Part shown: positions 50,346-58,189 of the stretch, piece after piece
How the letters are laid out: each line of letters begins with the position of its first letter
How positions within the stretch are numbered: the first letter of the stretch is position 1
Assembly (NCBI GenBank): GCA_963793025.1
Contig: CAWBYL010000006.1
Location: forward strand, 434,001-498,000
Direction: 5' to 3'
DNA: 64,000 nt
Origin: CAWBYL01 sp963793025
GTDB lineage: Bacteria; Actinomycetota; Acidimicrobiia; Acidimicrobiales; Acidimicrobilacustridaceae
The notes under the pieces: model-generated
Told to the model about the DNA's origin: nothing
What the model saw: the letters and a program-made list of their open reading frames with translations, nothing else
Databases searched by the model: none
Position numbers and translations under genes: made by a program

Positions 50346-51563
50346 ATGTCGGGTGAGGGCGCGGTCATCGGCGGTGTCACCGATCGGCGGCCCCTCGGCG
50401 CCTTCCCGCCGGCGCCCGGCTCGCTGCTCGCGCCCCCCGGGCCGGCGGCGACGAACCAGTGGCTGAACGAAGCCCGTCGCTGGTCGGTCACCGCCCTGCA
50501 GGTCGTCGACCGCCTCGACGCCGACGCCGCCGCGGCCACCTCACCCGACGCCTTCTCGGCCGACGTCGTCCTGGCCGTCACCCTGGCCCGGACCGTCACC
50601 GAACGACTCGACGCCGTCGCCGACGCCCTCGGGCAGGGGGCGGTGAGCGACCTCGGCGAGCTCTGTCACGGACGGGCCCCCGTCGGGCCCAACCTCACGG
50701 GCGCGTCCGGCGGCTTCGACATGGGAGAAGCGGCCGGGCTCCTGCTCGCCGTCGTCGCGCGCCTCACCGCCGCAGTGGCGGCCGACGCCGTGGTGGCTTC
50801 GGGGGAGGCAGGCACGCTCGGCACCCTGCGCGACCGCATCGCTCAGCTCGGTCGGGTGGCGGGCGCCACCGGTATCGTCGTCGACGCGTCGGGTTGGGAG
50901 CAGGAGCTCGACGACGCCATCGCCACGCAGGACCCGGAGAGCATCCGCCACGTGGTCACCGAGGTTGCCCGACGGGTGTCGATGTTCGAGGTCGCGGTGG
51001 CCCGGGTCGCCGACGACCAGGACCGAGCCCGCTCGGCCTCCGCCGCCGCCGTCGAGGTCCGGACCCGGGCCGACGTCCTCCGAGCCGAGGTCGTCACCCT
51101 GGCCGAGGAGGTGCGGACCAAGATCTCGGATCCGCCCCGCCTCGGTGTCCCCGACCCGGCCGCGCTCGGGCCCGTCCCCACCCTGCCCGCCACCGCCGAC
51201 CCGGCGGGGTGGGCCGAGCTCGCCTCGTCGCTCGAGGCCCACGTCACCCGGGCCCGCCGGGTGGTGGCCGGGCTCGAGACGGCAGAGGTCCGCTTCCGTA
51301 GCGCCCTCGACGCCCGCAACGCCCTGCGGGGTCTGCTCGGCGCCTCCCGCGACCGTCAGCTGACCCGCGCCACCAGCGCCGATCTCGACTCCGTGTATCG
51401 CGCCGCCCACGACGCGGTGTGGATCGCCCCGTGCGACCTCGACGAGGCCCGCGTCCTCGTCGACACCTACGTCGGCGCCGTCCGAGCGGCCACGCCGCCA
51501 GGCACTGCGGCCGCCACTGCACCGTTCCGGGCCCGTCCCGGGGAAGGAGCCACCCGACCATGA
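50346..51563 (+). CDS. Unknown alpha-helical protein between glnH and pknG
   Basis: 405-residue protein with no domain I recognise. It is almost entirely helical and Ala-rich, with no signal or membrane segment. Coiled-coil-like stretches occur at about 205-265 (SASAAAVEVRTRADVLRAEV). Pro-rich N- and C-terminal ends are present. The ATG is 3 nt after the glnH stop; its stop overlaps the pknG start by ATGA. In mycobacteria glnH and pknG are adjacent without such a gene, so this is an added component, perhaps a scaffold between sensor and kinase. Confidence 0.75.
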   Translation: MSGEGAVIGGVTDRRPLGAFPPAPGSLLAPPGPAATNQWLNEARRWSVTALQVVDRLDADAAAATSPDAFSADVVLAVTLARTVTERLDAVADALGQGAVSDLGELCHGRAPVGPNLTGASGGFDMGEAAGLLLAVVARLTAAVAADAVVASGEAGTLGTLRDRIAQLGRVAGATGIVVDASGWEQELDDAIATQDPESIRHVVTEVARRVSMFEVAVARVADDQDRARSASAAAVEVRTRADVLRAEVVTLAEEVRTKISDPPRLGVPDPAALGPVPTLPATADPAGWAELASSLEAHVTRARRVVAGLETAEVRFRSALDARNALRGLLGASRDRQLTRATSADLDSVYRAAHDAVWIAPCDLDEARVLVDTYVGAVRAATPPGTAAATAPFRARPGEGATRP

Positions 51564-53794
51564 CGTGCACCGAGCCCGGCTGCACCGGCACGATCGACGG
51601 CGGCTACTGCAACCTCTGCGGAGCCCCCGCCCCCGACGGCAGCGCCGCCGCCCCACCGGCCGCCGGTGATCTCTCCGGGCGGGGCCTCGGGAGCTCGGTC
51701 GGTTCCGCCCCGGCGTCGTCGGCCACGGCGTCGGCCCGCCTCGGCTCGACGCCCCTCGGCTCGGCTCGGGCCCGGGCCGGGTCACGACCCACCCACCGCA
51801 TCGGTTCGGGTTCGTCGGCCACGAGCCGGCTGGGCGCCGGGCTGACCCACGTCGATCCGGCTCCGGTCGACGACCCCCGCGACGCGGTGATGGTGGACCC
51901 GAGCGTGGGCGAGTCCAAGCGGTTCTGCGCGAACTGCGGCAAGCCCGTCGGCCGAGGCCGTGACGGCGAACCCGGTCGCTCGGACGGCTTCTGCCCATCG
52001 TGTGGCACCGCCTACTCCTTCACCCCGAAGTTGAAGCCAGGCGACGTCGTGGGCGGCCAGTACGTCGTCGTCGGGCCCATCGCCCACGGTGGTCTGGGCT
52101 GGATCTACCTCGCCACCGATCGCAACGTCAGCGACCGCTACGTCGTGTTGAAGGGCCTGCTCAACACCGGCGATCGCGAGGCCTACGAGGCGGCGGTGGC
52201 CGAACGGCAGTTCCTCGCCCAGGTCTCGCACCCGCTCATCGTCGAGATCTACAACTTCGCCGAGAACGACGGCGAGGGTTACACGGTCATGGAGTACGTG
52301 GGTGGGCGCAGCCTCAAGCAGCTGCTCAAGACCCGCACCCAGGCCGCGGGCCGCTACGACCCGTTCCCGGCGTCCACCGCGATCGCCTTCGTCCTCGAGG
52401 TCCTCCCGGCGTTCTCCTACCTGCACTCCACCGGCCTGATCTACTGCGACTTCAAGCCTGACAACCTCATCCAGACCGGTGACGGCGTGAAGCTGATCGA
52501 TCTGGGCGGCGTGCGCCGAGCCGACGACGACGACAGCGCCATCTACGGCACGATCGGCTACCAGGCGCCCGAGGTGCCCGTCGAGGGTCCGTCGGTGGCC
52601 GGGGACATCTACACCATCGGCCGGACCCTGATGGTGTGCGCCACCGAGTTCCGGGGGTACCAGGACACCTACGTCACGTCGCTGCCCGACGTGGCGAGCA
52701 GTCCGCTCTTCCAGCGCTACGACTCCCTGCGCCGCTTCATCGCCAAGGCCTGCGCCCCCGACCCCGCCGATCGGTTCGTGAGCGCCGACCAGGTGCGCGA
52801 CCAGCTCCTCGGTGTGCTGCGTCAGGTCGTGGCCGTCGACGCCGGCACCACCGTGGCCCGCACCGCGGCCACCACCACGCTCTTCCTCGCCCCCGGGCTC
52901 GGCACCCTCACGCCGCTGTTCGGCCTGGCCGAGCTGATCCTCGACCCGTCGGATCCGGGTGCTGCCTGGGTGGGCCAGCTGTCGGTCCCCGACCCGATCG
53001 AGCGGCGGCGGCTCATCGAGGAGAAGGTGGCCGAGGGCAGCCTGGCGTCGTCGGCCGAGCTCTACCTCGCCCTGGCCCGGGTGTGCTGCAGCACCGACGA
53101 TCCGGCGGCGGCCCACCTCGCCGCGGAACAGGTGCTCTCCATCGATCCCTGGGACTGGCGGGCCCTGTGGATGCACGGCCTGGCCTCCCTGGTGGAGAAC
53201 GACCCCCAGGCGGCCATGGTGTCGTTCAACACCGTCGCCGACCAGATCCCCGGCGAGAGCGCCCCCCGCTTCGCTCTCGCCCTCGCCGCCGAAGGGGGCG
53301 CCAACGCGGCCATGGCCGCCGAGCTCTACGCCTCGTGCGCCGCCTCCGACGCGGACTATGCCGCTCCCGCGCTCACCGCTCTGGCTCGCGTGCGCACCCA
53401 GGAGCGCGATCTCGACGGCGCGCTGGCCGCCCTCGCCCTCGTGCCCACCACCTCGGCGAGCTACTCCAGCGCCGCGGGCAACGCCGTCGAGCTGTTCGTT
53501 CTCCGGGCCGCCCCTGACGACTTCGCGGCGGCGGCCGCCGCCACCAGCCGCGTCCCCGACGTGCGCACCCGCACGCGTCTGGAGGCGCTGGTGCTCACCC
53601 AGGTGATCGAGGCTCGGGAGGCGGGCAAACCGGTCGCCGGCCGGGTCTTCGGAGCCGCTCCTGACGACGAGGACGCCGTCCGCACCGCCGCCGAGGACGC
53701 CTGGCGGCGGTTGGCCCAGCTCTGCTCGGACACAGGTGACCGCTGGCGCTGCATCGACGCCGCCAACGCCGTGCGACCCCGGACGCTCGTGTGA
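51560..53794 (+). CDS. pknG: Serine/threonine protein kinase PknG
   Basis: 744 residues, against 750 in M. tuberculosis PknG, with the same order of parts. There is an extra N-terminal zinc ribbon (CTEPGC … CNLC), a disordered region, and the rubredoxin-like site SKRFCANCGKPVGRG … GFCPSCGTAYSF at about 118-150. The kinase domain begins IAHGGLGWIYLATDRNV near 174, with catalytic Lys in VVLKGLLNTGD near 197, catalytic loop LIYCDFKPDN near 294 and DLGG near 314. C-terminal TPR-like repeats follow. The loop reads CDFKPDN where PknG has NDLKPEN. A TTTLF motif (438-442) lies in the linker. Cytosolic; overlaps both neighbours. Confidence 0.95.
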   Translation: MTCTEPGCTGTIDGGYCNLCGAPAPDGSAAAPPAAGDLSGRGLGSSVGSAPASSATASARLGSTPLGSARARAGSRPTHRIGSGSSATSRLGAGLTHVDPAPVDDPRDAVMVDPSVGESKRFCANCGKPVGRGRDGEPGRSDGFCPSCGTAYSFTPKLKPGDVVGGQYVVVGPIAHGGLGWIYLATDRNVSDRYVVLKGLLNTGDREAYEAAVAERQFLAQVSHPLIVEIYNFAENDGEGYTVMEYVGGRSLKQLLKTRTQAAGRYDPFPASTAIAFVLEVLPAFSYLHSTGLIYCDFKPDNLIQTGDGVKLIDLGGVRRADDDDSAIYGTIGYQAPEVPVEGPSVAGDIYTIGRTLMVCATEFRGYQDTYVTSLPDVASSPLFQRYDSLRRFIAKACAPDPADRFVSADQVRDQLLGVLRQVVAVDAGTTVARTAATTTLFLAPGLGTLTPLFGLAELILDPSDPGAAWVGQLSVPDPIERRRLIEEKVAEGSLASSAELYLALARVCCSTDDPAAAHLAAEQVLSIDPWDWRALWMHGLASLVENDPQAAMVSFNTVADQIPGESAPRFALALAAEGGANAAMAAELYASCAASDADYAAPALTALARVRTQERDLDGALAALALVPTTSASYSSAAGNAVELFVLRAAPDDFAAAAAATSRVPDVRTRTRLEALVLTQVIEAREAGKPVAGRVFGAAPDDEDAVRTAAEDAWRRLAQLCSDTGDRWRCIDAANAVRPRTLV

Positions 53795-54957
53795 GCGCGG
53801 AGACCACCGACCCGCCCGCCACCCCCGCGGTCTGTGCCCGGTGCGGCGCGACCCTCGTCGAGGGCTTCGCCTTCTGCGAGAGCTGCGGGGCGCCCACCGG
53901 CGCGGCCGCAGGGGTGACCGACGAGGCCGCGGGTGTCGATGGCGAGGAGGAGCTGAGTGCCCGCACCACTCTGTTCGTCCTGCCCGAGGACGAACCCACC
54001 GGTTCGGTCGACGTCGTGATCGACACGGAGGAGCTCACCACCCGCTGCTCCTGCGGTGGCCACTTCGAGCAGGGCTGGTGCGACACCTGTGGCGCCCCTC
54101 GCCCCGATGAGCGCGACCACGTGGTCGTGGCCGTGTCGGCCACCCTGGCCTGCGTGTCGGATCGCGGTGTCGTGCACCACCGAAACGAGGACGCCGGCAC
54201 CGTCGTCGACATGGGAGGGCCGGTGGGGCTGGTCGTGGCCGACGGCGTCTCCAGCGCGGAGGGCTCTCAGGCGGCGTCGGCCAGTGCCGTCGAGGCCACC
54301 GCCGTCGCCCTCGCCTCCTACGCTGAACACGACCGACCCGACGAGGACTGGATCGCCGTGCTCCTCCAGGCCCGGACCGATGCCGCCCGGGCGGCCTCCT
54401 CGCCCGAGGTTCGCGGCGCCGGCGACGCGCCGTCGTGCACCTGGGTGGCCGCCGTGGCCGACGGCACCGGGGTGTGGGTCGCCTGGGTCGGTGACTCGCG
54501 GGCCTATCTCGTCGACGACAGTGGCCACGGCCTCCGCCTCACCTCGGACCACTCCTGGGCGGCCGAGGCCATCGCCGCCGGTGCCGACCACGACGCGGCC
54601 ATGGCCGACTCCCGGGCCCACATGATCACCGCCTGGCTGGGCAGCGACGCCCCCGAGCTGCCCGATGCCACCGCCCACTCCCCGGTCGAGGCGTCGGGCT
54701 GGCTGCTCGTGGTCTCCGACGGGCTCTGGAACTACTGCGACGACGCCGACGACCTCGCCGCTCTCGTCGACCGCCTCGGCGGCCCCTCCCTCACGGCCAC
54801 CGCTCTGGCCGAGGCCCTGGTCGGGTTCGCCAACGCCGCCGGTGGGGCCGACAACGTGACGATCTCCGCCGCCCGGCTCAGCGGGCCCCCGACCACCACT
54901 GAGCCACCATCCGATGCGCCGCTCCCGAGTGGCGACCCGACCGAACGAGGAGCGTGA
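53791..54957 (+). CDS. PP2C-type protein phosphatase with two zinc ribbons
   Basis: 388 residues. Zinc ribbon 1 is VCARCGATLVEGFAFCESC at about 15-33; a linker with ARTTLFVLPEDE follows (Thr59, Thr60); zinc ribbon 2 is RCSCGGHFEQGWCDTCGAP near 86-104. The PP2C domain has VHHRNEDAG near 132 (metal site), VVADGVSSAEGSQAAS near 146, VAWVGDSRAYL near 230, LVVSDGLWNYCDD near 308 and GGADNVTIS near 351. It presumably reverses PknG phosphorylation. GTG start overlaps the pknG stop (GTGA); no equivalent is adjacent to mycobacterial pknG. Confidence 0.92.
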   Translation: MSAETTDPPATPAVCARCGATLVEGFAFCESCGAPTGAAAGVTDEAAGVDGEEELSARTTLFVLPEDEPTGSVDVVIDTEELTTRCSCGGHFEQGWCDTCGAPRPDERDHVVVAVSATLACVSDRGVVHHRNEDAGTVVDMGGPVGLVVADGVSSAEGSQAASASAVEATAVALASYAEHDRPDEDWIAVLLQARTDAARAASSPEVRGAGDAPSCTWVAAVADGTGVWVAWVGDSRAYLVDDSGHGLRLTSDHSWAAEAIAAGADHDAAMADSRAHMITAWLGSDAPELPDATAHSPVEASGWLLVVSDGLWNYCDDADDLAALVDRLGGPSLTATALAEALVGFANAAGGADNVTISAARLSGPPTTTEPPSDAPLPSGDPTERGA

Positions 54958-54958
54958 C

Positions 54959-56227
54959 GTGGCCACCTTCACCAGCAGCACCTTCCAGAACGAGTTCCTG
55001 GCCGAGGGGACAGACGAGGTGCAGGCCGTCGTCGAGGTCACCTGCTCCGACGCCGGAAAGGCCGGCGCCGACGGCGCGGTGGGCGAGATCATCATGATCG
55101 ACGCCTCGGGCTCGATGGAGGGCGACCGCATCGCCGCCGCCCGCCTGGCCGCCCAGGCCGCCATCCGGGAGATCCCCGACGGTACGTGGTTCGCCGTGAT
55201 CGCCGGCACGAACGAGGCCCGCCTCGCCTACGGCAACACCCAGGGAGGGTGGGAGCGGGCCCTGGTGCAGATGAACGCCGGCACGCGCCAGGAGGCGTGC
55301 ACCGCGGTGGAGGGCCTCTGGGCGAGCGGCGGCACCGCCATCGGCAAGTGGCTCAACGCCGCGGCCTACGTGTTCGTGAACTCCGCGACCGTGCAGCGCC
55401 ACGGTCTGTTGCTCACCGACGGCAAGAACGGCGAGTCCGAGGCCGAGCTGGCGGCCGGTCTGGCCGCCGCCACCGGGGTGTTCCAGTGCGACTGCCGTGG
55501 CGTGGGCGCGGACTGGAAGGTGCCGGAGCTGCGTCGGATCGCCGAGGCGCTGCTCGGGTCGGTCGAGCTCATCGCCGACCCCAGGGACATGGCCGCCGAC
55601 TTCGCGTCGGTCATGAAGGCGGCTGCTGCCCGCGGCGTGGCCGACGCCGCCCTTCGGGTGTGGGTGCCCATGGGGGGCGACGTCCGCTTCGTCCGTCAGG
55701 TCGCCCCGACCGTGGAGGACCTCACCGCCCGGGGCGTCGTCGTCGATCAGGTCAACCGCGACTATCCCACCGGTGCCTGGGGGGACGAGACCCGGGAGTA
55801 CCACATCGGGGTCGCCGTGCCCGTCCAGCCGCTGGGTACGACCCGAGCGGTGGCCCGGGCGAAGATGGTCGTCGGTGGCCAACCCGTCTCCGACGCCGTG
55901 ATCACCGCCACCTGGAGTGACGACGCCACCCTCACGACGAGGATCGCGCCGGAGATCGCCCACTACACCGGGCAGACGGCCCTGGCCGCCGCCATCCAGG
56001 AGGGCCTGGCCGCTCGTGCCGCCGGCGACGACGACGCCGCGACCGTCAAGCTGGGCGAGGCGGTGCGCCTGGCCGCCGACACCGGCAACGAGGACGCCAC
56101 CAACCGCCTCCGCAAGGTCGTCGACGTCGACGACGGCGGCACGGTGCGATTGAAGAAGAAGGTCGACGAGCTCGACGCCATGGACCTCGACACCTCCTCC
56201 ACCAAGACCACACGGGTGAAGAAGTGA
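54959..56227 (+). CDS. VWA domain protein
   Basis: 422 residues, start GTG 54959 with GAGGAG upstream, 1 nt after the phosphatase stop. The von Willebrand A domain has an intact MIDAS: IIMIDASGSMEGDR near 45 (DxSxS) and SGGTAIGKWLNAAAYVF near 126 (Thr). A second beta-rich domain follows (about 240-330), then a helical region with DDDAATVKLGEAVRLAADTG near 357 and a Lys/Thr-rich end (TSSTKTTRVKK), which could be phosphorylated by PknG. No signal peptide, so cytosolic. VWA–AAA+ pairs often cooperate as remodelling machines. Confidence 0.9.
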   Translation: MATFTSSTFQNEFLAEGTDEVQAVVEVTCSDAGKAGADGAVGEIIMIDASGSMEGDRIAAARLAAQAAIREIPDGTWFAVIAGTNEARLAYGNTQGGWERALVQMNAGTRQEACTAVEGLWASGGTAIGKWLNAAAYVFVNSATVQRHGLLLTDGKNGESEAELAAGLAAATGVFQCDCRGVGADWKVPELRRIAEALLGSVELIADPRDMAADFASVMKAAAARGVADAALRVWVPMGGDVRFVRQVAPTVEDLTARGVVVDQVNRDYPTGAWGDETREYHIGVAVPVQPLGTTRAVARAKMVVGGQPVSDAVITATWSDDATLTTRIAPEIAHYTGQTALAAAIQEGLAARAAGDDDAATVKLGEAVRLAADTGNEDATNRLRKVVDVDDGGTVRLKKKVDELDAMDLDTSSTKTTRVKK

Positions 56228-56949
56228 GCGTCACGTGCCCGGACGGGCACACGTCGAACGCCACCGACTTCTGTGACGTGTGCGGCGCGCCCATCGGCGC
56301 CGCGGCACCCCCCGGCGGGGCCACGGGTCCCGACCCGGGACCGTCCTCGGCTCCGGCCGAGGCTGATCCGGCCGGCACCGCCGCCCCCGCTGCCGCCCCG
56401 GACGGGGGAGGGTCCACCACCTTCTGCCCGAACTGCGGCGCGTCGGTGAGTGTCGACGCCTTGTTCTGCGAGGGCTGTGGCCGCGACATGGTCACCGGAC
56501 AGCTGCCGGCGCCGACGCCGCCCCCCGGCGCCGACGCCGGTGAACCACCGGTGCCGGTCAAGGCCAGCACCGGCTGGGTGGCCGAGGTGTGGGTCGACGA
56601 GGACTGGTTCGCCGCTCGGGGCGAGGGTCGTTGTCCCACCGTCGGCGCGCCGGGCACCCACCCCGTCGAGGACGGCTCGCTCATCGGTCGGCGCTCGAAG
56701 TCGAGGGGCATCTTCCCCGACGTCGACTGCTCGGCCGACGGGTCGGTGTCGGGTCGGCAGGCCACGCTCGGGTTCGACGGCACCCGCTGGACCGTCACCG
56801 ACCTCGGCTCGACCAACGGCACCTTCGTGGCCGATGCCACCGGTCCGATCCCGACCGAGCCCATCGAGCCCAACCAGCCCGTCGAGCTCGACTCGGGCGA
56901 CCGGATCCTCATCGGCGCCCACACCCGGATCGTGATCCGCCCGGAGTGA
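56224..56949 (+). CDS. FHA domain protein with N-terminal zinc ribbons
   Basis: 241 residues. Zinc-ribbon-like elements: CPDGHTSNATDFCDVCGAP at residues 5-23 and FCPNCGASVSVDALFCEGCG at about 65-85. A Pro-rich linker precedes a C-terminal FHA domain with LIGRRSKSRGIFPDVDC near 156 (pThr-binding Arg/Ser), DGSVSGRQATLGFDG near 175 and DLGSTNGTFV near 199. FHA domains bind phosphothreonine. It parallels GarA, the FHA effector of mycobacterial PknG, but no GarA-type ETTSVF phosphorylation motif is seen. GTG start overlaps the VWA stop. Confidence 0.92.
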   Translation: MSVTCPDGHTSNATDFCDVCGAPIGAAAPPGGATGPDPGPSSAPAEADPAGTAAPAAAPDGGGSTTFCPNCGASVSVDALFCEGCGRDMVTGQLPAPTPPPGADAGEPPVPVKASTGWVAEVWVDEDWFAARGEGRCPTVGAPGTHPVEDGSLIGRRSKSRGIFPDVDCSADGSVSGRQATLGFDGTRWTVTDLGSTNGTFVADATGPIPTEPIEPNQPVELDSGDRILIGAHTRIVIRPE

Positions 56950-56955
56950 CGGGGG

Positions 56956-56976
56956 CCGCCGGGCCGGTGCCGGCGG
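56956..56976 (+). terminator. Hairpin after the FHA gene
   Basis: CCGCCGG and CCGGCGG form a 7-bp stem with a 7-nt loop, 7 bp after the FHA stop and 35 bp before the next gene. It could partly terminate the operon. Confidence 0.35.
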
Positions 56977-57010
56977 GGCCGTCGAGAGGCCGGCCGGGTA
57001 GGAGTTCGAG

Positions 57011-58111
57011 GTGGGTTCCGACGATGCCGTGCACCCGAGCGACCGACGAGGCCCGCCTCGGGACGAGGCCCTTCGGCCTCGCCGGCGGGTGGGGATCATC
57101 ATGGCGGTCGTCGGCGCAACGATGGCGGCGGTGGCGATCGCCGGTGCGGGCGGAGCCGGAGCGCTCTTCTTCGTCGTGTGGTTGCTCGTCTGGGCCGTGC
57201 CGTTGGGCCTGGTCGGCTACCGGTGGTGGATGGGTCGTCGTTTCGACCCGAGCGCCGACGAACCGGATCCCTCGCCCGGGGCCGGGTGGTTCGCCGCCGC
57301 CCGGGTCGACGACGACGGGCTCGTCCTGCCCGGCATCCCGCCGCGCCACGCCTGCGACCTCACCCTGGGCCCCGAGGGCATCGTCGTCACCGCCGGATGG
57401 ACGAGCGCAACCCTGACGTGGGGACACCACCGTCCTCTGCCCGGCGTGCCGGTCATCCGATCGGCCACGGAGCGGGCCGCGGCCGGCACCGGCTGGTGGT
57501 TGACGACGTGGGCGAGCGGGAACAGCGGTCCGGCCGGGGTGGCGGTGGCCGTGAGCGGCGATGACGTGGAGCACACCGCTCGGGTCCGGGAGCTCCGCTC
57601 CTCCTGGCGCAACCGCTGGACGCGTCTCGATGCCAAGGACGTGGCGATACCACTGGTCGTGGCGTCGATGCTCGACCCCCGCATCGACGCCGAGCGCGGC
57701 ATCGTGACGGTGCTGTGCCAGGTGCTGGCCGGCCGCCCCGAGCTGAGGGCTCGCCTGGCCGAACGAGGGCGGACCGAACGCCTCCTCGCCGACATCCGCC
57801 GCCGCCCGCTTCCCGCGGTCTCCGACGTCGATCCGATCACCCGCCGCCCGCTCGAGGTCGTGCTCTCGCTGAGGCGTCTGGGCTACACGCACGTCCTCGA
57901 CGGGCGGCCCCTCCCCGACGAGGTGCTGCCGCCGTTGGACGAGGTGGTCAGCCGGGTCCTGGCCGACCTCCGCCGCAACCCGTTCTCCCGCGACCTGGGC
58001 ATCGGCGAGCGTCAGGTGAGCGCGGCGGTCCGCCAGCGCTACCTCGTCGAACCTTGGCCCTTCGGCGCCCTGATGAACCCGGCGAGCGAGCTCCCCCGCC
58101 CCCCGGGGTGA
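57011..58111 (+). CDS. Unknown membrane protein following the PknG operon
   Basis: 366 residues, GTG start. The basic N-terminus is followed by two close hydrophobic helices (VGIIMAVVGATMAAVAIAGA and FFVVWLLVWAVPLGLVGY), then a cytoplasmic domain of about 290 residues with WGHHRPLPGVPVIRSATERA near 138 and a helical C-terminus (LPPLDEVVSRVLADLRRNPF). No recognised family. Separated by 61 bp and a small hairpin from the FHA gene, it may be the last member of the operon; it ends in a strong terminator. Confidence 0.72.
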   Translation: MGSDDAVHPSDRRGPPRDEALRPRRRVGIIMAVVGATMAAVAIAGAGGAGALFFVVWLLVWAVPLGLVGYRWWMGRRFDPSADEPDPSPGAGWFAAARVDDDGLVLPGIPPRHACDLTLGPEGIVVTAGWTSATLTWGHHRPLPGVPVIRSATERAAAGTGWWLTTWASGNSGPAGVAVAVSGDDVEHTARVRELRSSWRNRWTRLDAKDVAIPLVVASMLDPRIDAERGIVTVLCQVLAGRPELRARLAERGRTERLLADIRRRPLPAVSDVDPITRRPLEVVLSLRRLGYTHVLDGRPLPDEVLPPLDEVVSRVLADLRRNPFSRDLGIGERQVSAAVRQRYLVEPWPFGALMNPASELPRPPG

Positions 58112-58117
58112 GCTCGC
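58086..58117. terminator. Strong stem-loop terminator at the end of the operon
   Basis: GCGAGCTC-CCCC pairs with GGGG-(t)-GAGCTCGC around a 7-nt loop, overlapping the stop codon at 58109-58111. This is the best terminator after the signalling genes and marks the operon's 3' end. Confidence 0.6.
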
Positions 58118-58189
58118 CCCACGACGATCGACGCCGTCGTCGTCGAGGTGCCCAGAGCTGTGACACCGGGCCTCTGCTAAGGATGGGCC

